A DNA stretch of 27,074 nt from Pelargonium nanum (Eukaryota > Streptophyta > Magnoliopsida > Geraniales > Geraniaceae). This document shows, piece by piece, positions 11,100 through 18,600 of the stretch. Within the stretch, counting starts at the first letter, position 1; the number at the start of each line of letters is the position of its first letter. The notes under the pieces were generated by a model that was not told the DNA's origin, did no database searches, and saw only the letters and a list, made by a program, of their open reading frames with translations. The stretch lies in assembly GCA_036897485.1 (NCBI GenBank), contig JAYMTF010001031.1, positions 1 through 27,074 of the forward strand. The letters are read 5' to 3'. Both the position numbers and the translations under genes were made by a program.

Positions 11100-12254
11100 C
11101 TTGTTGCCTTATTCTGATTAAGGCTAAGGTTTAGAACTTTGGTAGGTGTATTAATTTTATTCTTTTTGTCTTCTTATGATTTTGAAAAATATATTTAATT
11201 AATTAATGTGTTTCGGTCCAATAGTATTGTGCCACCTGTTTTTCATTATCTTAAATACAAATATTTGGAATATAAGATAATGATGTTTTTTTTGTTTCTT
11301 TTGTGAAATTGACATGTCCAAAATTGAGAGTGATTTATGGTCATGCCAAGACAAACTGCATTTTCATTTTTTTATTAATTCTTTAATTTTTTCCAATTTT
11401 TACTAAATATAGAGTTTATATTAAATCAGCTATCAAGAGCAGAGAAATACACGCCAAGGAAATACGAGCGTTCAAGTGTAATATCTCTCATTTAGAAGGT
11501 ACTAAACTAATAGAAACATGGGTTATTTATTTTACATACTGATTATACATATAGTTTGTCATAATCAATCTAACACTCTCAATCTTTACTATCAAACTTC
11601 GCAGTGCTATAATTATTTTTCAAGGCATCGAAATCGGTTTCAACACATGATAAGTCTTTATTTTCGAATCAACTTAGGATCTTCGAAGGATTCAATCCTC
11701 CACCTCTTAAAACTACCGCGTTCCGCACATACTTGCTAACGTGGCAGCAACAAATATACCGCCATCGTCTCTCACTACCCAACAGATTTCGGATTACCCA
11801 TGATCCATATTAATGTCAATGATGATATTAATTAAACAAATAACTAAACTAACAGACAACTTCAAAACTCAAATTTGTTGTAATATTGTTTATTTATTTT
11901 TGTATTTTATTTACTTTTGTATGAAATATAAAAATGCATGTGCTAGGCTCATCAATCATAAAAAGAAGTGGGAAACTATGGGAATATTTTTAACTTTTAA
12001 ATTTATTTATGATTCTTATTTTCTTAGCTTTATTTAGGTGATTATATGTATTCCAAACTTGGCATGCATTCAACATTTTTTCCACCTTTTAAACCCCAAA
12101 GCAAACAAAGCAATTGTGCCGATCTCTCTATCTCCATTTTTTTAATCTTTTGCTAAAGTAAAAGAATTTAAAATATTGTAGCAAATTCCAAAGGTTTAGT
12201 CTAACTTATTTCCCAAAGAGTTTATCATTAATTTTTTTCAGTTTATACGATAGA
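11100..12254. other. Intergenic DNA, no supported gene
   Basis: AT-rich spacer. A stretch at about 11620-11805 is richer in GC and contains a stop-free frame of about 66 codons without an ATG. It includes the peptides NPPPLKTTAFRTYLL and WQQQIYRHRLSLPNRF. It may be a fragment of an old repeat or gene, but I recognise no family. Confidence 0.4.
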
Positions 12255-12460
12255 GTTATCGAGCGGGCCCGCATACTTGCGGTTGACACTTTTAAACCGT
12301 TTTATCACACTCAGACTAATCTCCACTCACCCCACTGTCAGCGCACTAAACGGTAGAGGGCTGACCCATGAGTTTTTTCTATTCACAAGAGTTGGGATTC
12401 GAACTCCCTACCACTTGCTTAAGGGACATTATGCTGAACCAACTACGCCAACCCACTGAG
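12255..12460 (-). mobile_element. tRNA-derived SINE, reverse orientation (copy 2)
   Basis: On the minus strand the block starts CTCAGTGGGTTGGCGTAG and has a box A-like TGGCGTAGTTGGTTCAGC (plus 12433-12450). A box B-like GGGAGTTCGAATCCC follows (plus 12394-12408). The tail contains TGCGGGCCCGCTC (plus 12261-12273) preceded by a GATAAAACGG...GTGTCAACCGCA segment shared with the element at 2821-3030. The two heads differ more than the tails, so they may be different subfamilies. The short plus-strand frame through this block (12277-12459) is a by-product. Confidence 0.8.
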
Positions 12461-13833
12461 TTTTTTATCATTGATTTTTACAAAAGAAAAGCATTTGTTT
12501 ATATTGACAAATGTAAAATAAAATAGTTCAATAATGGAGCTCTTAAAATCACAATTTTATGACAACACCTGTAGTGTATGATAATAAAGTTGTATTATTT
12601 TGTCCATTTATGTAGCAACTTGCAATTAATGGGCAATAATAATTAGAGTATTATTGAAAATGATGTTGCTATGGTTGCTATCACAAACCCTACCATGTTT
12701 CACAAAGAAGCTTATATTTCACATTTATTGGCTTTATTGATGAGAAAGTGATAATTTATTTTTGCATGAATGAAGCAAGTTTAGTTTTGAAAAAAATAAT
12801 TATATTGGTTTCTCACTTATTTTGCTGGTGTTCAATTTTTTTTATTATTTTAGTTTTTAAACTATATGTATTGTTCTAATTTTGTTCCTCAATTATGATA
12901 TTCGGTTCCAAATTGATATAGTTCATAACAATGATGTTAAATTATATCAATATGATATTTCTTTTTTCTTCAATGAAATGCGGGCTTCAATTGCAACAAG
13001 CCCATCATTATATATTTTGGTCAAATCTTTCGGGTCAAGCCCAAATTGACCCATATTAGGTGGACAATGGAGGCCATTCATGTAGTGACTTATAGGCCCA
13101 ATCACTCAACCCCTATATTGGTGGATCATGTATGTATGAGAGCTCGCACTTTGAATCTGAACGTGGGGCAACGAAAATCCGATCAATTTTGGACTGGGTC
13201 GGATAAATTCACATATTTCATTACTCGACACATGAGTTTTGCATTATTTCATGTCAAATTAGTATTAAACATTTCCAACATGAAAAAAATTATATCTAAA
13301 ACCCGAACTGTCAATTTACATCGTAAACGATGTTGACACATTTAGTAGAATCTTTAGTGTTTATCTATACACCTAATATGCTCCACAATCACCCCCTTGA
13401 ATTGACAAGGGCTAAAAAGCAAAATTCTTACACCACTCATAATATATATACTCCAAACATAACATCTTGATTATGCCAAATTTTAGCTTTTATATAAATA
13501 AGATTCGTCTTTCGTTCATAGTTAACAATTTGCACATAAATTTACGAGCACTCAAAATTTATATTAAAAGTATTCAGATGATTCCGAGCACTCAAACGCT
13601 GCTAGTCATCACCCTTCACCTCAATCAACAAAACTATGTTAGTATTTTATGTCAGTTTTTCGTGGAAAGTGCAGATCGAGTTATACAACTTACAACCAAT
13701 TATCATCACGTTTTTGAGTAAAATTCACAACCTACACAAATTAACTGTTCTTACAAGTCAAGTTCAAATTAAACATTTTCAACTCGAACTTAGATCGAAA
13801 TGGCCATCTTTCACTTCAATATTCTTCACCTCC
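12461..13833. other. Intergenic DNA upstream of the sHSP gene
   Basis: AT-rich spacer without a supported gene. A GC-richer stretch at about 13010-13210 (AGGCCCAATCACTCAACCCC, GGGGCAACGAAAATCC) resembles decayed repeat sequence. A small inverted repeat CCCCCTTGAATTGACAAGGG lies at about 13391-13410. In 13440-13882 I find no perfect GAAnnTTC or TTCnnGAA pair, the minimum unit of a heat-shock element. Confidence 0.5.
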
Positions 13834-13841
13834 TATAAATA
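13834..13841 (+). promoter_or_regulatory. TATA box of the sHSP gene
   Basis: TATAAATA lies 42 bp upstream of the ATG of the small heat-shock protein gene. This spacing would give a transcription start near 13865 and a leader of roughly 20 nt. It is the only strong TATA match close to this start codon. Confidence 0.7.
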
Positions 13842-13882
13842 CACATTCACACCATCCTACTCCTAGATCAACCAAGCCAAAC

Positions 13883-14350
13883 ATGTCCATGATTCCCATA
13901 AACACCTTCTTTGGAGGACAAAGAACAAACCCTAATTTCAATTTCCACCCCCCATTTCCTCAAGATTTTTGGAACAACAAACCATTCCATGAAGACTTCC
14001 ACTTCGGAGGCACTCTCATGAACCCTACTTTCTTCCACCAAACGACGTCGTTTGGCATGTCTAGGTCCCGCTGGGAGGAGACGCCGGAAGCTCACGTGTT
14101 CACGGCGGATCTTCCGGCGACCATGAGAGTGGAAGTGAAGGTGGAGGCGGAGCACGGTGGAGCAGTCCTCTGCGTAAGCGGCGAGAAGAAGATGAATAGG
14201 GAAGAGAAGAGTGATGGTTGGTACTGCGTCGAGAGCGGCTCCGGCAACTTCCTCCGCCGTTTCAGGCTGCCGGAGAATGCTGTGGTTGATAGGTTGGTGA
14301 CACGTTTGGAGAATGGAGTGCTCACCGTTACAATTCCTAAGAGGAAATGA
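13883..14350 (+). CDS. Small heat-shock protein, class I (cytosolic) type
   Basis: An intronless 155-residue protein. The N-terminus MSMIPINTFFGGQR matches the class I pattern (MSxIPxxFGGRR). A Phe/Pro/Asn-rich N-terminal region runs to about residue 61. The alpha-crystallin domain (about 62-153) has WEETPEAHVFTADLP, SGEKK, FLRRFRLPENA and the closing NGVLTVTIPK. Such proteins are ATP-independent holdases that assemble into oligomers in the cytosol. There is no targeting signal. Oddity: the protein ends PKRK directly after the domain. The usual class I C-terminal extension of about 15-20 residues with its IxI/V motif, which links dimers into larger oligomers, is missing, and neither alternative frame restores it. 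No perfect heat-shock element was found nearby. Family assignment is firm; class I versus a close orphan class is likely but not certain. Confidence 0.92.
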   Translation: MSMIPINTFFGGQRTNPNFNFHPPFPQDFWNNKPFHEDFHFGGTLMNPTFFHQTTSFGMSRSRWEETPEAHVFTADLPATMRVEVKVEAEHGGAVLCVSGEKKMNREEKSDGWYCVESGSGNFLRRFRLPENAVVDRLVTRLENGVLTVTIPKRK

Positions 14351-15016
14351 TCATAAAACTAGTTAAAATAAAAGTGTAGTGTTTATGTTGGAGAACTCGA
14401 CACTTTTAATAAGTCTGTTACGTTTGTGTCGAGCATGCATAAAGCACGTCTAAAATTATTAGTTAATCACTTATTAATCTTTTCTTCTTCTTTTAGCTAT
14501 ATATTTGCATCATCTTTCATGATACCTACAAGTCTACATTTATCATCCTTGTGTTTTAGGTAAGAGAGTGAAAATACTTAAAGAACCAAAACTAAATCAA
14601 CTGCTACACATAACATCTTTTGTGTAAATAAAGTCGCACAAACACGACATACTAAAACAATTATTAAATGTGCCATGTTAGTATTTAACATTTAAACACG
14701 ATCATTAAATATATCATACTAAACTATGCGATTCAAATTACTTGTTCTACCAGTTGTGGATGAGATAATAAATTAAAAAGAGTATAATTATTGAAAAATA
14801 AAATAATAAGTGATAGGGTATATAGTCAAACCCAAATTCTTATTTCAATTTGACTAAATTCTTACCAAGTCCACAAAAAATAATATAAATATACACATTA
14901 GATTACAAGAACCGATTTTTCAAAAAATAATAACCAACTCAAAAAAATAAGCAAAAAATACCGCTAAACATCCAAGAAATGTAGACTCCAACCATTTATC
15001 CACATATTTATTTTCT
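14351..15016. other. Spacer between sHSP and first COPT gene
   Basis: AT-rich DNA holding the sHSP 3' UTR and the first COPT gene's promoter. No gene is seen. I find no GTAC, the core of the SPL7-type copper response element, anywhere in this stretch. Confidence 0.6.
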
Positions 15017-15023
15017 TATATAA
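15017..15023 (+). promoter_or_regulatory. TATA box of the first COPT gene
   Basis: TATATAA lies 40 bp before the ATG at 15057, in CTTATATAACACC context. Initiation about 30 bp downstream would leave a very short leader of about 10 nt, rich in A just before the start codon. Confidence 0.55.
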
Positions 15024-15056
15024 CACCAACAAAAACTAATCCCACACTAAAAAAAA

Positions 15057-15500
15057 ATGGCTGACAATAAGATGATGTCAATGGGCGGCGCCGGCGTCAA
15101 CGGCACCGCCATGATGCACCGCCGGCGACACATGATGATGCACATGACGTTTTATTGGGGCACACGAGCGGAGGTGCTATTCGACGGCTGGCCGGGATCG
15201 GACCTGAAAATGTACGGACTGTCGTTGGTGTTTGTTTTTGTTCTTGCGGTGGCGGTGGAGTGGCTGTCGCACAGCCGTGCGGCGGCGGCGGGAGCGAAGG
15301 ACGCGGCGGCGGGGGTGGGGCAGATGGTGTTGTACACGGTGCGTTGTGGGCTGAGCTACATGCTGATGCTGGCGGTGATGTCGTTTAACGGCGGCGTGTT
15401 TCTGGCGGCGGTCGGGGGGATGGGTGTTGGGTTCTTTTTCTTTGGGAGCCGGGCGTTTGGGAAGAAGTCGGCGCCGGAGCTGCCTCCGATGAGGTGCTGA
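15057..15500 (+). CDS. COPT/Ctr-family copper transporter (first of tandem pair)
   Basis: An intronless 147-residue Ctr-family Cu(I) transporter, which works as a trimeric membrane pore. The N-terminus is Met/His-rich (MM, MMHRRRHMMMHM, residues 6-30), the usual extracellular copper-capturing part. It is followed by TFYWG and LFDGWP. Three membrane segments lie at about 52-70, 91-111 and 112-131. The pore signature MxxxM is M104-M108 in segment 2, and the helix-packing GxxxG is G121-G125 in segment 3. The C-terminus ends PPMRC with one Cys rather than a CxC. It most resembles the COPT1/2/6 group, but I cannot assign an orthologue. The coding sequence is very GC-rich, with GCG/GGC runs, in a strongly AT-rich neighbourhood. 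A related copy lies 1.9 kb downstream on the same strand. Confidence 0.95.
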   Translation: MADNKMMSMGGAGVNGTAMMHRRRHMMMHMTFYWGTRAEVLFDGWPGSDLKMYGLSLVFVFVLAVAVEWLSHSRAAAAGAKDAAAGVGQMVLYTVRCGLSYMLMLAVMSFNGGVFLAAVGGMGVGFFFFGSRAFGKKSAPELPPMRC

Positions 15501-15741
15501 CGTGGCGGGTGTACGGACGGGAGGGAGTGATGACGTGTCTTGATGGTAGTAATAAGTTGGTGTTTAGGTACATTTTGTTAATTGGTTGGTACACTATTTG
15601 GGGCTAATTTTAGATTAGAAATGTTTTGTTTATATTAAGCAAGATTTCCATAGTTTTATTTCCGTTATAAAAGTTAAAATTTGTTTTTGTTATAGAGTTT
15701 ATTTATTTGAAACTATTCATGTGGAGTTGATTCACAAGCAA

Positions 15742-15982
15742 CACTATGAGAAAACGCGTTACTAGTGACATAATAGTTTGATGCTGATAAAGTATATTTT
15801 GTCGCTGATCATGATCAGCGACGGATCCATATCCGTCGCTAATATCAACTTTAGACAAAATGAGCTATTCAATTTCTGATCAATAAGCATATAAAAATTG
15901 GGATTTAAGAGCAATATAGAATATTTGAGTTTTAAGAGCAATATAGAATATTTAATTTGTCTCATAATGCGTTTCTCATATT
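15742..15982. mobile_element. CACTA-like MITE, degenerate right end
   Basis: The block starts CACTATGAGAAAACGCGTTA (15742-15761). It ends with the approximate inverted complement GCGTTTCTCATATT, giving terminal repeats of ATGAGAAA(A)CGC. Inside are a perfect 18-bp palindrome CGCTGATCATGATCAGCG (15803-15820) and an overlapping hairpin AGCGACGGAT...ATCCGTCGCT (15817-15840). A 23-bp direct repeat TTTAAGAGCAATATAGAATATTT-like follows at about 15905-15954. The CACTA start and GCGACGGATCC-type interior are typical of short nonautonomous plant CACTA elements. No intact 3-bp target duplication was confirmed, and the right end lacks the expected TAGTG. Confidence 0.65.
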
Positions 15983-17200
15983 CTCTTTATAAAAGAAAAA
16001 ATGAGATTATAACCAGTGATTGAGATTTCTTTTATACCCACAAGTGCATGTGCTATGAAAAATTCAATGAGTTTTAATTAACTTGATATAAGGATTCTAT
16101 CGACAATTTTTTAACGAACATCTTAAAAAACGACATATATTGGGACAAAAATTCAAGAAAAACAAATACTCGATGATTTAGAGCCGAGTGAGTTGATGGA
16201 CTTGGGCCTAAAGCCCGGCCCACAGTAACATGAAGGTTAATAAAGCCCAGCCCAATAAGTGAGGACTCCAATTGCATTGCGTTGCGTAGCGGATATGTGT
16301 TTCTGATTTCATCAATATCGATACCGACAGATTTAAAGGTATCCACCGAACAACAACATTTGCTTCTGCAACTAATTTCTGTTCCGTTCGAGTTCATGAA
16401 ACAAACGTTTTCCTATAACTTTCGGTCTATATATACATATATATATGCTCTTTTTTGGTGTCTATATATTCTTTCTGCAATATTTTTGGACCCGTGGCGA
16501 TTCGGATCGATAAAAACTAGTTCGGGAGCGGTTTAGGTTCATTCGGTTTGGGTTATGGGTCACGTAACGAGTTTTTAAATTTTAGTGTAAAATATGCGAA
16601 TTTTTCTAGTTAATTAATGTCTTCATTTCAAACGATAAATATGGTTTGAATCAATTTAAAAATTGATGGGATTTTAGGTTATCTTGTGACGGAATCTTAT
16701 TCATGAATTAGAACTTAAGCATGAAATAGAAGAAATCTAAAAAAAAAGAAGTTATTGATTAGAGTGTGACATGTTATTAACTAACCGTTATTTATACACG
16801 GATAAACTTGTATAGAGTAACCATAATGATTCAATTGAGAAAAAGAATTCTCATGTAAATTGTATCGATTAAGAACACGACGTCTGCTCCAAAAAACGGA
16901 AAATGCATAAATAAATGATAAAAAAAATGACCAATCACGTAAAATGTATTTAAACTCACTCACAAAATTAAATTTTTGAAAAATGAGTTGTCATATTCTC
17001 GTTGGTTTAGCTCAGTATCCAAAACAACTTCAGATCAAAATTTAAATTTTAGTCCCCTAGGTAAATCTTAGCATATGAAATAAATCAATTTACTAGTCAA
17101 AGCCCTTCTTAAACCTAACAAAAGTTCCCCAAATTTAGTTCTACAAGAAACCTTGTAATATCAGTAATTACAACACACAAACAAACAAAAAACCAAGAAA
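15983..17200. other. Spacer upstream of the second COPT gene
   Basis: AT-rich with no supported gene. At about 16195-16260 there is a cluster of GGGCCT, GGCCCA and AGCCCAGCCC motifs (site II-like) followed by more balanced sequence to about 16400. It could be an orphan promoter or a gene remnant. A run of (TA)n lies at about 16430-16446. No GTAC copper-response core was found between 15593 and 17431. Confidence 0.45.
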
Positions 17201-17238
17201 ATGAACAATGGAGGAATCAAAGCTAGCCATCAAAAACT

Positions 17239-17263
17239 CCTCTCTCTCTCTCTCTCTCTCTCT
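17239..17263. repeat. CT microsatellite upstream of the second COPT gene
   Basis: An uninterrupted run of about 12 CT units. Such tracts are common in plant core promoters and leaders and are length-variable between accessions. Confidence 0.9.
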
Positions 17264-17305
17264 TTGGTTTCACCTCCAACTACTTATAATCACCCAACAA
17301 GAAAC

Positions 17306-17417
17306 CTCCATATCCTCTGTTTTGCTCTGCTTTAATTACTCTGTTTCTCTCTCTACACCCCCACAAAAAAAATCTCCATATCCTCTGTTTTGCTCTGTTT
17401 TCATTACTCTGTTTCTA
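17306..17417. repeat. Direct duplication in the leader of the second COPT gene (68-bp offset)
   Basis: About 44 bp beginning CTCCATATCCTCTGTTTTGC occurs at 17306-17349 and again at 17374-17417, with two or three differences. The period of 68 bp includes a linker of CTCTCTACACCCCCACAAAA type. A similar ACACACTCACACAAA stretch follows copy 2 and leads into the ATG at 17432. The duplication is directly visible. It probably lies in the 5' untranslated leader. Confidence 0.85.
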
Positions 17418-17431
17418 CACACTCACACAAA

Positions 17432-17881
17432 ATGAACATGCCACCGGGATCCATGTCCGGAGGAGGCGGCAAGGACTCGCCGTCCGGCATGACGATGATG
17501 CACATGAGTCTCTACTGGGGCAAAGAAGCCGTCATCTTGTTCCCCGGGTGGCCGGAGCAGAGCCTCGGCATGTACATACTTGCTCTGTTCTTTGTTTTCT
17601 TCCTGGCTATGGCTATTGAGCTTCTCTCCATCTTGCCAACTTTCCGGCCGAGCGTCGGCAAGGTCATGGTGGCCTTCACTCAGGCCACCGTCTATGGTCT
17701 TCGCATGGCTCTCGCCTACTTGATCATGCTTGCCGTCATGTCCTTCAATATTGGGATTTTGATAGTGGCGGTTGTTGGTCATGCTTTTGGGTTCTTTATT
17801 GTGAAGTGCCGGTCTCCGGCCGCCGCTGATGACGGAGCTCAGGGGATGCCCTCCGGTTGCATCACTAGTAACAAAGTTTGA
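17432..17881 (+). CDS. COPT/Ctr-family copper transporter (second of tandem pair)
   Basis: An intronless 149-residue Ctr-type Cu(I) transporter. I chose the ATG at 17432 (MNMPPGSMSGGGG); the frame is open for 14 more codons upstream but without an ATG. The N-terminus is Met-rich with TMMHMSLYWG (21-30) and LFPGWP (36-41). Membrane segments lie at about 47-66, 83-104 and 106-125. The MxxxM pore motif is M99-M103 and GxxxG is G116-G120 (GHAFG). The C-terminus SGCITSNKV has a single Cys. Across the core it shares roughly half or more of its residues with the upstream copy, so the pair is an old tandem duplication that has diverged. Its N-terminus lacks the Arg/His block of copy 1. It converges with the PAS1-like gene 720 bp downstream. 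I cannot tell plasma-membrane from internal-membrane targeting by sequence alone. Confidence 0.95.
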   Translation: MNMPPGSMSGGGGKDSPSGMTMMHMSLYWGKEAVILFPGWPEQSLGMYILALFFVFFLAMAIELLSILPTFRPSVGKVMVAFTQATVYGLRMALAYLIMLAVMSFNIGILIVAVVGHAFGFFIVKCRSPAAADDGAQGMPSGCITSNKV

Positions 17882-18600
17882 GTTTTTGTTTTGTTATGTA
17901 ATTTGTGTTTGATTATGTTGTATTGGGATTATAGTTTCATTAATGTATGCTCTACTACAAATTGGCCCAAGGCAGACATTAGAATCTATTAAAATTTACA
18001 TGTTATGCTAAAACAGAGGGACAATTCGGGTGTCATTTGTGTTGAGTCTTTACAACACGCACGCTCGCATAATTAATTAGTCGTGTTGAGAAACACGGCA
18101 TGCATGTCACGCACACTAAAGAGTATATCTGTATATTAAGTCTGATAACGTGTTGAATTGTGTCATGTCAAATATTTTTTACGAGACCAAACCACTTCAC
18201 CACATGACAACATACAAAATTTGCTCGTTTTGGCAATAAAAGTTGGACACGTTTGTTCTGTATCTCATACAAAAAATAAAAGCTTACACTATAATAGAAT
18301 AACAATTCTTTGCAACTTTCAGACGCAAGGATCATTGGCTTATTGATTCCTTCACCCTTTTCGTTGTCCATGAAAAAAGCTCAAAAGTGTACAAAATCAG
18401 TGAGATATTAAACAGAAGTTTCTTTTCTTCCAACAGCTAATATAGAGAACAATAATATAATCATCTGTACGATAACCTTTTTCCTTTCTAAACTTTTCAA
18501 CTTCTCGGTAGCTAAACTACGTATTGCTATAGTTAACATTGTTTCTCGGTGGCTAAATCTCATGTTGTCTGAAGATTATTATATCAACCCTAAGTGGTAA
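17882..18600. other. Convergent 3' spacer between COPT and PAS1-like genes
   Basis: This stretch holds the 3' UTRs of two convergent genes. A small hairpin-forming CGTGTTGAGAAACACG is at about 18082-18097 with further ACACG/CGTGT motifs around it. No gene or clear mobile element is seen. The short frames at 18158-18371 on both strands have no recognisable content. Confidence 0.55.

Larger units (their letters stand above)
17208..17435 (+). other. Possible upstream ORF overlapping the second COPT start (ATGA)
   Basis: An ATG at 17208 opens a 75-codon frame (MEESKLAIKN then Ser/Leu repeats from the CT tract). Its TGA at 17433-17435 overlaps the COPT start codon at 17432 as ATGA. Another short upstream frame begins at 17201. 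If transcription starts upstream of 17200, these would precede the main frame and could limit its translation. A weak TATAAT at 17285-17290 would instead place the start downstream of both. The peptide itself looks like a repeat by-product. Confidence 0.25.

Noticed and set aside
11620..11805. Possible coding relic with WQQQIYRHRLSLPNRF in a 66-codon stop-free frame
   Set aside because: There is no start codon, no recognisable family and no neighbouring exon, so it was kept only as a note in the spacer entry.
12277..12459. Plus-strand 60-codon frame
   Set aside because: It runs antisense through the SINE copy; any protein similarity would be an artefact.
14092..15594. Antisense and alternate-frame ORFs over the sHSP and first COPT gene (for example 15152-15337, 15155-15388, 15385-15594)
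   Set aside because: These follow from high GC content and lack of stops opposite real coding sequence; compositions are Ala/Gly/Pro-rich with no family match.
17390..17431. 14-residue N-terminal extension of the second COPT protein
   Set aside because: The extension begins with TTG, not ATG, and consists of duplicated leader sequence; ATG at 17432 fits the family.
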